Assembly: GCA_963812195.1 (NCBI GenBank)
Contig: CAWEUI010000006.1
Coordinates: forward strand, 1-64,000
Direction of reading: 5' to 3'
DNA length: 64,000 bases
DNA from: ZC4RG30 sp963812195
Lineage (GTDB): Bacteria; Pseudomonadota; Gammaproteobacteria; Steroidobacterales; Steroidobacteraceae
Shown here: positions 55,049 through 64,000 of the stretch, piece by piece
Numbering within the stretch: position 1 is the stretch's first letter
How the letters are laid out: every line of letters begins with the position of its first letter
Translations under genes and position numbers: made by a program
Notes under the pieces: model-generated
The model's input: the letters and a program-made list of their open reading frames with translations, nothing else
What the model was told of the DNA's origin: nothing
Databases searched by the model: none

Positions 55049-55915
55049 TCAGGGCTGGTTCAGCCCCGCCTCGGCCATGCGCATCTCGCGCTCACGCTTC
55101 TTCTCGGCACGCTTCATGAATACGGCAGAAAATACCACACCCGTCGCGACAATCAGAACCATCAAGGTGGCCAGCGCGTTGATGCTGGGATTCACGCCCA
55201 GACGCACCTTGGAGTAGATCAGCATCGGCAAAGTATTGGACCCGGGCCCGGCAACGAATTGCGCCACCACCACGTCGTCCCACGATAGCGTGAAGGCCAG
55301 CAGCCAGCCCGACAGGATGGCCGGCATGATCAGCGGCAAGGTAACCCTGAAAAACACCTTGGCCGGCCGGGCACCCAGGTCCAGCGCGGCCTCCTCCAGC
55401 GAATCGTCGAATGTCGAAAGCCGCGACTGCACGATCACCGTGACATAGGCCATCGTGAACGTGATATGGGCAATTGTGATGGTCGCCATGCCGTTGCCGA
55501 ACTGAATATTGAACAACACCTTGCACAGCTGCTCCACCGATACGAACAGCAGCAGCATGGAAAGGCCCGTGATGATGTCCGGCATCACAAGCGGCGCGGT
55601 GGTCAGGCCCTGCAGCAAGGCGCGCCCCCGGAACGGCCCGAACCGGGCCAGTACCAGACCAGCCATCGTGCCCAGAATCACCGCGCCGGTGGCGGTCATC
55701 GCCGCTACCCGGATCGACAACCAGGCGGCCTGCAGGGTCGGACGGTCGTGCATCAGCGCCACGTACCACTTCAGGGTGGGCGAATCCGCGGCATCCCACA
55801 CCGTAACCAGGCGCGAGTTGTTGAACGAGAAGATGATCATCGAGATGATCGGCGCGTACAGGAACACCAGGCCGAGCCCAAGCACGATGTTGGGGAAGCT
55901 CAGATACTTCCTCAT
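55049..55915 (-). CDS. spuH: polyamine ABC transporter permease (PotI/SpuH)
   Basis: 288 residues with six membrane segments: IVLGLGLVFLYAPIISMIIF at the start, GAVILGTMAGLVLARF, and the EAA loop EAALDLGARPAKVFFRVTLP that contacts the ATPase. C-terminus ends in a charged stretch (RAEKKREREMRMAEAGLNQP). It overlaps spuG by 4 bases. Confidence 0.93.
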   Translation of the reverse strand: MRKYLSFPNIVLGLGLVFLYAPIISMIIFSFNNSRLVTVWDAADSPTLKWYVALMHDRPTLQAAWLSIRVAAMTATGAVILGTMAGLVLARFGPFRGRALLQGLTTAPLVMPDIITGLSMLLLFVSVEQLCKVLFNIQFGNGMATITIAHITFTMAYVTVIVQSRLSTFDDSLEEAALDLGARPAKVFFRVTLPLIMPAILSGWLLAFTLSWDDVVVAQFVAGPGSNTLPMLIYSKVRLGVNPSINALATLMVLIVATGVVFSAVFMKRAEKKREREMRMAEAGLNQP

Positions 55916-56914
55916 CGCCGATTGCCTCTCAATTCCCGATTCTGGAAGTGCTGGAAGATCATGATGGGCACCACGAGAATCAGCAGCAGCACGATCGCCA
56001 CGGCGCTGGCGCGCGGCCAGTCGCGATTACGGAAGAACTCGTCCCAAAGCAGGCTCGCCACCATCAGCTGGTTACTGCTTCCCAGCAGCGTGGGGATCAC
56101 GAACTCGCCCACGGCCGGAATGAACACCAGCAGGCTTCCGGCGACGATTCCCGGATAGGACAGCGGCATCGTGATGCGGAAGAAGGATCGTACGGGACTG
56201 GCGCCCAGGTCGTGGGCAGCCTCCAGCAAGGTCAGATCGTGCTTCTCCAGGTTCGAGTACAGCGGCAGGATCATGAACGGCAGGTAGGAATACACGATGC
56301 CGACGATAGACGGCGAAACTGGTGTTCATCATGACCAATGGGTCGTGGATGATCCCCAGCGCGATCAACACGTTGTTGATGACACCGTCGGTCTTCAGCA
56401 GGCCTATCCACGCATATACGCGCAGCAGGAAAGACGTCCAGAACGGCAGGATGATCAGCATCAGCAGTACGTTGCGCGCGGTCGCCGATGAACGGGCGAT
56501 GGCGTATGCCATCGGATACGCCACCAGCAGGCACAGCAGCGTCGAGAACGCCGCCACCTTGACCGAATAGATCCAGCCGCTGACGTAGAGTGGTTCGTGC
56601 AGCAGATACTTGTAGCTGCCGAAAAGCAGCCGCAGCTGCAACGCACCGTCCTGCATCCAGCGCAGGATGGGTTCGAATGGCGGTCGACCCAGCGGCGCGA
56701 ACTCCGAAAAGGAGATCTTCAGCACGATCAGGAACGGCACCAGGAAGAACAGCACCAGCCACAGGTAGGGAACGCCGATGACCAGGCGCTGACCGGCCCA
56801 GTGCCGCCTGATGTACTGCGACCAGCGCGGCGGGCCGAAACGGAAGAACAGCGCCCACAGCGGCCCTACCCTGCCCCTGCGCAACGACGCTCCGACTGGC
56901 GCGTGGTGAGCCAT
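55912..56914 (-). CDS. spuG: polyamine ABC transporter permease (PotH/SpuG; one frameshift)
   Basis: About 334 residues. N-terminus to near 56315: GVPYLWLVLFFLVPFLIVLK, VAAFSTLLCLLVAYPMAYAI and LIILPFWTSFLLRVYAWIGL. It continues in another frame: YLPFMILPLYSNLEKHDLTL and the EAA loop EAAHDLGASPVRSFFRITMP. An extra T near 56312 (GTCTATCG for GTCATCG) explains the change. Confidence 0.92.
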
Positions 56915-58066
56915 TACTGCGTGACGATCACCGGGCTGCTCTCGTGCCAGCTCAGATAGACGGTCTCATCCCACAGGATGCGCTCCTCGTCGGACAGGCG
57001 CTCCACGTTGGGCAATGTCACCCGCACCATCTTGCCGCTGTCGATCTTCACCAGATAGATGGACATGTCGCCCATGTAGGCGATCTCCTTCACCGCTCCG
57101 CGAACGCAGTTCTCGGTGGCACGCGCCGGCGGCTGGCGCGTGATTTCCATCTTCTCCGGCCGGATCGCCGCCCAGACCGTGGCCCCCGGCGCCGCGCTGA
57201 TACCATGATCGACGAACACCACGCCACCGAGTTCATCCGACTGGATGCGCACGCGGTCGGGCAGGTCCTCGACAAGCCGTCCCTCGAACATGTTGACCGA
57301 GCCGATGAAATCCGCGACGAAGCGCGTGGTCGGGAATTCGTAGATCTCGGTGGGCGTGCCGATCTGCACGATCTCGCCCCGGTTCATCACACCGACGCGC
57401 GACGCCAGCGTCATGGCCTCCTCCTGATCGTGCGTGACGACGATGAATGTCACGCCCAGCTGCTCCTGGATGTTGATCAGCTCGAACTGCGTGTGTTCAC
57501 GCAATTTCCGGTCAAGCGCGCCGAGCGGTTCATCCAGCAGCAGCAGCTTGGGCCGCTTCACCAGCGAGCGCGCCAGCGCCACACGCTGGCGCTGGCCGCC
57601 GGAGAGCTGGTGAGGCTTGCGCCTGGCGAATTCGGTCAGCTTCACGATGGCCAGCATTTCCTCCACGCGGGCGGCGATTTCGCGCCTCGGCAGGCGCTCC
57701 TGCTCCAGGCCGAAGGAGACGTTCCGCTCCACGGTCATGTGGGGAAACAGCGCGTACGACTGGAACATCATGTTCACCGGCCGCTGATAGGGCGGAATGT
57801 CGGCCATGTCCTCGCCATCCAGCCGGAAGTCGCCGGAAGTCGGCTTCTCGAAGCCCGCCAGCATACGCAGCAGGGTGGACTTGCCGCAGCCCGAAGCCGC
57901 CCAGCAGGCAGAAGATCTCGCCCTTGTAGATCTTCAGCGAAACGTTGTTGACGGCGACGAAATCGCCGAACTTCTTGGTGATGTTGTCGATCTGGACGTA
58001 AGGCTTTGCCAATGGGTCGCGCCACGGCTCGACCTTTTCCTTCTCATTGCGCCGTTGTTCGGTCAT
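56914..58066 (-). CDS. spuF: polyamine ABC transporter ATPase (PotG/SpuF; one frameshift)
   Basis: About 383 residues. YVQIDNITKKFGDFVAVNNV, Walker A split by an extra T near 57898 (GGCTTCGGGC for GGCTCGGGC gives LLGGSGCGKST), Q-loop MMFQSYALFPHMT, signature LSGGQRQRVALARSL, Walker B LLLLDEPLGALDR and His-loop IVVTHDQEEAM. The C-terminal TOBE-like domain includes VWAAIRPEKMEITRQPP. Confidence 0.95.
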
Positions 58067-58142
58067 GCACTTGTCCCTCGAGGCGCACCTCGAACGAAGC
58101 GCGCCGCCCACCGGAGCGGCACGCCCACGGGTTCCACGAAGG

Positions 58143-59247
58143 CTATTGACCGGTGCGGAATCGCGTCCAGACGCGCGTCAGCTCCTTGGTGAACTCGGCG
58201 CTCTCGGGCATGTCCGGAACCAGCTTTGCCATCAGATCCGGCGGCGGGAAGATGTCCGGATTGTCCCGCACCTCCGGGTCGATCATCGGCCAGGAAGCCG
58301 AATTACCGTTGGCGTAGCTGATGTAGTTGCTGTTCTTCGCCGCGACTTCCGGACGGTTCAGGAAGTCGATGAACTTGTACGCATTGTCCACGTGCGCGGC
58401 ATCGGCTGGAATGGCCAGGTTGTCGAAGAACTGGACGGCGCCTTCCTTGGGGATGTGGTACTTGATGTGGTAGGTCTTGCCGGCCTCCTCGGCACGATCG
58501 GCGGCCTGCAGCACGTCACCCGACCAGCCCAGCGACAGGCACCATTCGCCATTGGCGAGGTTGTCGATGTAAGCCGAGGACTCGACCTTGCGGACGTAGG
58601 GCCGGATCGCCATCAGCACCTTCTCGGCGGCCTTGAGGTCTTCCGGGTCTTCGCTGTTGGCGTCCTTGCCCAGCCAGATGAGTACGGTACCGATGACCTC
58701 ACTGGGCGCGTCCAGGATGCTCACGCCGCACTTGGCGAACTTCTTGACCTCGTTCGGGTCGTACAGGATCGCAAAGCTGTTGACCGGCGCGTTCGGGTCG
58801 ATCTCCTTGATCTTCTCCTCGTTGTAGCCGATACCCGAGGTGCCCCACATGTAGTTGACGGCGTACTGGTTGCCCGGATCGAAGGCTTCCAGCTTCTTCA
58901 GGATGCCCTTGTCCAGATTGCCGTAATTCGGTGATCTTGGACTTGTCGAGCTTCTGGTAGATGCCGGCCTTGATCTGGCGCGCCAGGAAGTTGGCCGAGG
59001 GCACCACGATGTCGTAACCGGTGTTCCCGGCCAGCAGCTTGGTTTCCAGCAGCTCGTTGGAGTCCATCACCTCGTAATTGACCTTGATGCCGGTTTCCTT
59101 GGTGAACTGGTCGAGCAGGGTGGGCTCGATGTAGTCGGACCAGTTGTAGACATTGAGCACCTTCTCATCGGCGGACTTGCCACTGCATGCAGACAGCAGC
59201 ACACCAATCGCAATCACGGCGGTACAGGTACGCAAATGAGCAGACAT
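58143..59247 (-). CDS. spuD: polyamine-binding lipoprotein (PotF/SpuD type; one frameshift)
   Basis: About 367 residues. Signal with lipobox LLSAC (Cys near 21), then VLNVYNWSDYIEPTLLDQFT, GIKVNYEVMDSNELLETKLL and GNTGYDIVVPSANFLARQIK. After an extra G near 58927 it continues YMWGTSGIGYNEEKIKEIDP, LANGEWCLSLGWSGDVLQAA and YIPKEGA-like KYHIPKEGAVQFFDNLAIPA. Pseudomonas has two binding proteins here (SpuD, SpuE), whereas only one is present. A lipid anchor is less usual for the family. Confidence 0.92.
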
Positions 59248-59348
59248 GGCGGACTCCCTATCTTTTCGAGCTCTTGCCGAGCTGTTGCTACAAGTTGGAT
59301 GCGACAACCAGCCCGCTGCCAACACCGGCGGACGGATCTTTGTCCCGA

Positions 59349-60733
59349 CTATAGCCAACCGTCCTGTTTCAGGCCAGCCAGTGTCATGTCCAGCGTACGC
59401 CGGGCCTTTTCCACCAGTTCGTCGATCTCGGAGTTCGTGATCACCAGCGGCGGGGCGACGATCATCGTATCGCGCGTGGCGCGCATCACGAGGCCGTTGG
59501 CGATGGCATTGTCCCGGCAACGCTCGCCGACCTTGCCCGCCGGCTCGAACAACGTGCGCGGGCTCCCGGGCCTTGACCAGCTCCAGGGCCCCCAGCAAGC
59601 CCAGGCCACGTACCTCGCCGACCAGCGGATGCGCCCCGAGCTCGGCCCAGCGGCGTGCAGGTAGGGCCCGGCCGTCGTCGCGCACGCGCTCGACCAGCTT
59701 TTCGCGCTGCGATGATGTCCAGGTTCGCCAACGCAACCGCGCTGCACACGGGATGCGCCGAATAGGTGAACCCATGTGCGAATTCGCCGCCATTTTCGAT
59801 GAGCCGCCTGGCCACCCGGTCGCCAACCATGACGCCACCGATCGGCAGGTAGCCGGAGGACAAAGCCCTTCGCGATGGTCATCAGATCGGGTCGGGTACC
59901 GTAGTACTCGCAGCCGAACCACTGCCCGGTGCGGCCGAAGCCGCAGATCACCTCGTCGGAGACCAGCAGGATGCCGTACTCGTCGCAGATGCGCTGGATC
60001 TCCGGCCAGTAGCTCTCGGGAGGGATGATCACGCCGCCGGCGCCCTGCACCGGCTCGCCGATGAAGGCGGCCACGCGGTCGGCGCCCAGCTGCAGAATCT
60101 TTGCCTCCAGCTCGCGCGCCGCCGCGCAGTCCGAATTCGTCGGGGCGTCGATCCGGCGCCGCGCTCGAACCAGTAGGGCTGGTCGATGTGCTCGAAGCCC
60201 GGGGATGGCAGCACGCCCTGCTCGTGCATCGCACTTCATGCCGCCGAGGCTGGCGCCGGCGATGGTGCTGCCGTGGTAGGCGTTGCAGCGGCTGATGATG
60301 ATGTTGCGTTCCGGCTGCCCCTCGAGCTGCCAGTAGCGGCGCACCAGGCGGATCGCCGTGTCGTTCGCATTCGCTGCCCGAGCCGGTGAAGAACACATGC
60401 TGGAACTGCGCGGGCGTGACCTCGGCAAGCCTGGCGGCCAGCTCGATGGCCGGTGGCGTCGCGCACTGGAAGAAAGCGTTGTAGTACGGCAGTTCTGCAT
60501 CTGCCGGGCTGCGGCATCGACGAGTTCCTGCCGGCCATATCCCACGCCACGCACCACAGGCCGGACATGCCGTCCAGCAGCTTGCGGCCTTGCGCATCGT
60601 AGAGGTAGACGCCCTCGCCACGGGTAATCACCCGTGTGCCGCGCTCCGCGATCTGCCTGGAGTCCGAGAATGGGTGCAGGAAATGCGCTGCGTCCTCGGC
60701 CTGCCAGGTGCGGAACTGCTGTTTGCCGTCCAT
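59349..60733 (-). CDS. spuC: class III aminotransferase, putrescine-pyruvate type SpuC (about eight indels)
   Basis: About 460 residues when repaired. Fragments in order: HFLHPFSDSRQIAERGTRVI, VYLYDAQGRKLLDGMSGLWC, ELPYYNAFFQCATPPAIELA, HVFFTGSGSE, NAYHGSTIAGASLGGMK, GFEHIDQPYWF, AFIGEPVQGAGGVIIPPESY, LLVSDEVICGFGRTGQWFG, the PLP lysine in MTIAKGF, SGYLPIGGVMVGDRV, HGFTYSAHPVCSAVALANLD, LLGALELVKAREPAHV and MIVAPPLVITNSEIDELVEK. Shifts lie near 60540, 60495, 60368, 60233, 60163, 59865, 59712 and 59568. It starts polyamine breakdown by transamination. Confidence 0.88.
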
Positions 60734-60742
60734 ATCCGGCCC

Positions 60743-62084
60743 TCACACGTTCAGCAGCAGATGCTCGCGCTCCCAGGAGCTGATCACCTGCAGGAACACC
60801 TCGTGCTCGGCTTCCTTCACCAGGGTATACGCCTGCACGAAAGGCAGCCCCAGCACCTGCGTCAGCGCCGTGCTCTCGCGCAGACGCCGCACCGCCGTGT
60901 CCAGCGAACGCGGCAATCCGAACGGCAGCTCGTGCGCGCTGCCGGTCACCGGTTCGCTGGGCTGCAGGTTCTCGGTCATGCCCAGGTAGCCGCAGGCCAG
61001 CGAGGCCGCAATGGCGACATATGGATTCGCGTCGGCGCCTCCAATGCGATTCTCGATGCGGCGCGCCTCCGGCGGTGACACCGGCACGCGCAGGCCGGCA
61101 GTGCGATTGTCGTAACCCCATTGCACATTGATCGGCGCTACCTGCGTACGCGTGATTCGCCGGTAGGAGTTCACGTTCGGTGCGAACAATACCATCGCGG
61201 CCGGCAGGTACTTCTGCAGGCCTCCGATATAGGCAAAGAACAGTTGCGAAGGCGTGCCGTCTGCGTTGCTGAAGACATTCTTCCGGGTCTTCTTGTCCAC
61301 CACGCTCTGGTGGACGTGCATGGCGCTGCCCGGTTCGGAAGCGTGCGGCTTGGCCATGAAGGTCGTGTACATCTTGTGGCGCAACGCCGCCTCACGCGCC
61401 GTGCGCTTGAACAGGAAGGCCTGGTCTGCAAGATCCAGCGGATCGCCGTGCAGCAGGTTGATTTCCATCTGCGCCGGCCCGTCCTCGTGGATCAGCGTGT
61501 CGATCTCGATGTCCTGGCGCTCGCAGAAGGCGTAGATGTCATCGAACAGGGGATCGAACTCGTTTACCGCGGCAATGCTGTAGCTCTGCCTGCCGGGCTC
61601 GGCGCGGCCCGAGCGACCCACCGGAGGCTTCAGCGGATAGTCTGCGTCGATATTGGGCTCGATGAGGATAGAACTCCAGCTCCGGTGCCACTACCGGCTC
61701 CCAGCCACGCTGCGCGTAAAGCTCCAGCACCCGTCGCAGCACATGGCGCGGTGCCATGGTCACGCGGCGGCCGTCGGCATAGAAGCAGTCGTGAATCACC
61801 TGCGCCGTGGGCTCGGCGGTCCAGGGCACCTCCCGCACCGTCCTGGTATCCGGCTTCAGCACGATGTCGATTTCGGCCGGGCTCATGGTATCGCCGGTAT
61901 CGGCCGGGTAATCGCCGGTCACGGTCTGCAGGAATACGCTCTCGGGCAGCTTCATGCCCTCGTCGGCCGTGAACTTCTCGGCGGGCATGATCTTGCCGCG
62001 TGCGATGCCGGCCATGTCCGGAATGATGGCCTCCACTTCGGAAATGCCGCGCTCACGGAAGAATTGATGGATATCGTTGGTCAT
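60743..62084 (-). CDS. spuB: gamma-glutamylpolyamine synthetase, glutamine-synthetase family (PuuA/SpuB; one frameshift)
   Basis: About 447 residues. N-terminus DIHQFFRERGISEVEAIIPD and GIARGKIMPAEKF; a join near 61672 where TATCCTCATC should be TATCTCATC (ELEFYLIEPN); then EINLLHGDPLDLADQAFLFK, TFMAKPHASEPGSAMHVHQS, VNSYRRITRTQVAPINVQWG and GADANPYVAIAASLACGYLG. It attaches glutamate to putrescine or a related amine. The GS fold is kept. Confidence 0.92.
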
Positions 62085-62087
62085 GGA

Positions 62088-62852
62088 TCACCTGTTGATG
62101 TCTTGCGCGGCGCGCTCGCGGGCCGCCGCGCCAAATGCCTGAAAGATCGCACTGGAGAAGGCGTCTTCGTCCGCCTTCCATTCCGGATGCCACTGCACGG
62201 CCAGGGCAAGGCGCTTGCTGTCCGCCACGCGGAAGGCCTCGATCAGTCCGTCCCGGGCTCGGGCCTCGACAACGAGCCCGGTACCCAGCGTACGCACGCC
62301 CTGATGGTGCAACGAATTCACGCGAAAGCGTTGCTGTGCCCCTGCAATGCCTGCCAACAGGCCGCCGGGCTCGAGCAGCACGTCGTGCGACGGACCGTAC
62401 TGCACGTCCAGCGGCTGCGTCGGGTCTTCGTGATGCACGACGTGGCCCGGCACCTCCTCGACGTGCTGCCACAGCGTGCCACCGAACGCCACGTTCATCT
62501 CCTGGAAGCCGCGGCAGATGCCCAGCACCGGCACCCCCGCCGCGATCGCCCGCGGAATCAGTGCCAGCGTGGTGGCATCGCGCTGCGGGTCGTGCAGGGT
62601 GCCGGGGCGGCTGGCCTCGCCGCCATAGTGCTGCGGCTCGACGTTCGATGGGCTGCCGGTGAACACCAACCCATCGAGCCGATCGAGCAACGCGTCCAGC
62701 ACGAGTTCATCGCCCAGCGCTGGAATGAGCAGCGGCAGCGCACCGGACAGGCGCAGCAACGGGGTGATGTACTTCTCGCCGACCATGTGGAAGGGGTGGG
62801 GCGCGATGAAGCGCCGGTCGGCTGGAATTCCGATGACGGGTCGGGCAGACAT
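62088..62852 (-). CDS. spuA: gamma-glutamyl-GABA hydrolase, class I amidotransferase (PuuD/SpuA)
   Basis: About 254 residues from the ATG at 62852 (MSARPVIGIPADRRFIAPHP); an in-frame start at 62888 would add 12. Catalytic Cys in VPVLGICRGFQEMNVAFGG, His in LALAVQWHPEWKADEDAF. It releases glutamate from gamma-glutamylated products. First gene of the minus-strand spu operon, divergent from spuI with about 146 bases between. Confidence 0.92.
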   Translation of the reverse strand: MSARPVIGIPADRRFIAPHPFHMVGEKYITPLLRLSGALPLLIPALGDELVLDALLDRLDGLVFTGSPSNVEPQHYGGEASRPGTLHDPQRDATTLALIPRAIAAGVPVLGICRGFQEMNVAFGGTLWQHVEEVPGHVVHHEDPTQPLDVQYGPSHDVLLEPGGLLAGIAGAQQRFRVNSLHHQGVRTLGTGLVVEARARDGLIEAFRVADSKRLALAVQWHPEWKADEDAFSSAIFQAFGAAARERAAQDINR

Positions 62853-62944
62853 GGCTGCAAGGGGTTGTAGAATCGTCCCTACGGTCACGCCCTGGCGGGT
62901 CCTGGGACAGGGCAGCCATTAGACCACATGGGCCCCCGGGCCGC

Positions 62945-62961
62945 CCCGGAATCGCTCCGGG
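62945..62961. repeat. short inverted repeat between spuA and spuI
   Basis: CCCGGA and TCCGGG arms around ATCGC. It lies just before an AT-rich patch (TTGAATATATT, 62976-62986) that probably holds the spuI promoter. Could be an operator or hairpin. Confidence 0.35.
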
Positions 62962-62998
62962 ACATTCGTAACTCATTGAATATATTGGGTACTTTTGC

Positions 62999-64000
62999 AT
63001 GCCCCAGGAGTTCCTGGACTTCCTCGCCGCGCGCCCGGGTCTGCGCTTCATCGATCTGCTGTTGCATGACCTGAACGGCGTGGATCGCGGCAAGCGGGTG
63101 GACGTGACTGGCAGCCGGACAGCCTTCGACACGGGCCTGCTGCTGCCCGGATCCATGTTCGCGCTGGACGTGCCGGGGCACACGGTCGAAGCCACCGGCC
63201 TGGGCTTTGACGAGGGCGACGCGGACCGACCCTGCCTGCCCGTACCCGGCACGCTGGTGGACGTACCGTGGCTCGACCACGGCGTCGCACAGGCCCAGAT
63301 CACCATGTACGAGCGCGACGGCCAGCCATTCGTGTGCGACCCGCGCCATCTGCTGGCCCGTGTCCTGGAACGATTTCGCGCGCTGCAGCTCACGCCGGTG
63401 GTGGCAGTGGAACTGGAGTTCTACCTGATCGACCGGGAACTGGCTGCGTCGGGGCTGCCGCGGCCACCCGCCTCACCACTGACCGGCCGACGCGAACATC
63501 GCACGCAGATCAACTCGATGATCGATCTGGACGCGTGTTCGAAGGTGCTGGCCGACATCGACGCGGCCTGCGGCGTGCAAGGCGTGCCGGCAACCAGCGC
63601 CCTGGCCGAATACGGGCCGGGCCAGTTTGAAGTCAACCTGGCGCACTGCGCGGATGCACTGGCAGCCTGTGACCAGGCCGTGCGCTTCAAGCGCCTGGTC
63701 AAGTGCGTGGCCCGGCACCACGGCATGGATGCGACGTTCCTGCCCAAACCCTATGCCGACATGGCCGGTAGCGGACTGCACATCCACGTGAGCCTGAACG
63801 ATACCGACGGGCGCAACATCTTCGCCGCGGAGAATCCGCAGGGCAGCGCGCCCATGCGCCATGCCGCCGCCGGCCTGCTGGCGACGATGGCAGAGGGCAT
63901 GGCCATCTTCGCGCCGCTCGCCAATTCGTGGCGGCGCTTCCTGCCAGAAGCCTATGTGCCGCTCACCGCCGACTGGTCCGTGAACAATCGCGGCGCGGCC
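62999..64000 (+). CDS. spuI: glutamine-synthetase family protein (SpuI type; partial, runs off the window)
   Basis: 334 codons from the ATG at 62999 and still open at the right edge. N-terminal FLDFLAARPGLRFIDLLLHD, LLLPGSMFALDVPG, then VVAVELEFYLIDRELAASGL, SALAEYGPGQFEVNLAHCAD, FLPKPYADMAGSGLHIHVSL and ANSWRRFLPEAYVPLTADWS match the GS fold of gamma-glutamylpolyamine synthetases. Divergent from spuA, as in Pseudomonas where spuI is opposite spuABCDEFGH. A methionine-rich start or different amine preference cannot be told from sequence. No indels seen. Confidence 0.9.
   Translation, partial: MPQEFLDFLAARPGLRFIDLLLHDLNGVDRGKRVDVTGSRTAFDTGLLLPGSMFALDVPGHTVEATGLGFDEGDADRPCLPVPGTLVDVPWLDHGVAQAQITMYERDGQPFVCDPRHLLARVLERFRALQLTPVVAVELEFYLIDRELAASGLPRPPASPLTGRREHRTQINSMIDLDACSKVLADIDAACGVQGVPATSALAEYGPGQFEVNLAHCADALAACDQAVRFKRLVKCVARHHGMDATFLPKPYADMAGSGLHIHVSLNDTDGRNIFAAENPQGSAPMRHAAAGLLATMAEGMAIFAPLANSWRRFLPEAYVPLTADWSVNNRGAA

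Noticed and set aside
58699..60621. A 640-codon open frame on the minus strand spanning spuC and spuD
   Set aside because: It is stitched from out-of-frame parts of spuC and the start of spuD; only short parts match those families.

Overview
This 64 kb window is GC-rich DNA from a motile, probably polarly flagellated gammaproteobacterium. Evidence for that: FlhF/FlhG, two stator pairs (MotAB and MotCD), FliA, NtrC-type sigma-54 activators, and a polyamine cluster in the Pseudomonas spu gene order. The atypical PilZ gene beside fliS recalls Xanthomonadales and relatives. No tRNA, rRNA, CRISPR or insertion sequence was seen.

Layout. About 0-10 kb (minus strand): a chemotaxis/switch operon read DUF2802 gene, HDOD gene, cheW, mcp, cheY, cheR, cheD, cheB, fliG, fliM, fliN (cut by the left edge). 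10.5-21.2 kb (minus): fliL, fliN, fliO-R, flhB, flhA, flhF, flhG, fliA, motC, motD behind a near-perfect sigma-54 promoter. 21.4-27.2 kb: fliE-F-H-I-J-K. 27-30 kb: two sigma-54 activators, both without a receiver domain. 29.5-34.5 kb: fliC, flaG, fliD, fliS, a fliT-like gene and a PilZ gene, with sigma-28 promoters before fliC and fliS. 34.5-45 kb: flgB to flgL. Divergent from flgB lie flgA, flgM, flgN, motA and motB (45.3-49.1 kb, plus). 49-52 kb holds an HDOD gene and an uncharacterised gene divergent from a cysteine-rich MarR regulator. 52-64 kb is polyamine transport and gamma-glutamylation catabolism (spuA-B-C-D-F-G-H with divergent spuI), followed by a kinase and two PLP-enzyme genes.

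How it fits together. The AAA+ activators should drive sigma-54 promoters (fliL, flgB, flgA, second activator). These build the basal body and export apparatus and make FliA and FlgM. Once the hook is complete and FlgM is exported, FliA should fire the late promoters, whose -10 is GCCGTTAA or GCCGTTAT (fliC, fliS, flgM). Most unusual: fliG and fliM are missing from their normal places in the fli operons and sit with the chemotaxis genes beside a second fliN. Both sigma-54 activators lack N-terminal regulatory domains, and no FleS/FlrB-type kinase gene is present.

Caution on quality. Many genes (flhA, flhF, the flg operon, spuC and others) are broken by 1-2 base indels, nearly all +1, while the protein stays recognisable across frames. 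I read this mostly as sequencing or assembly error, not pseudogenes. Such genes are given as single features spanning all fragments.
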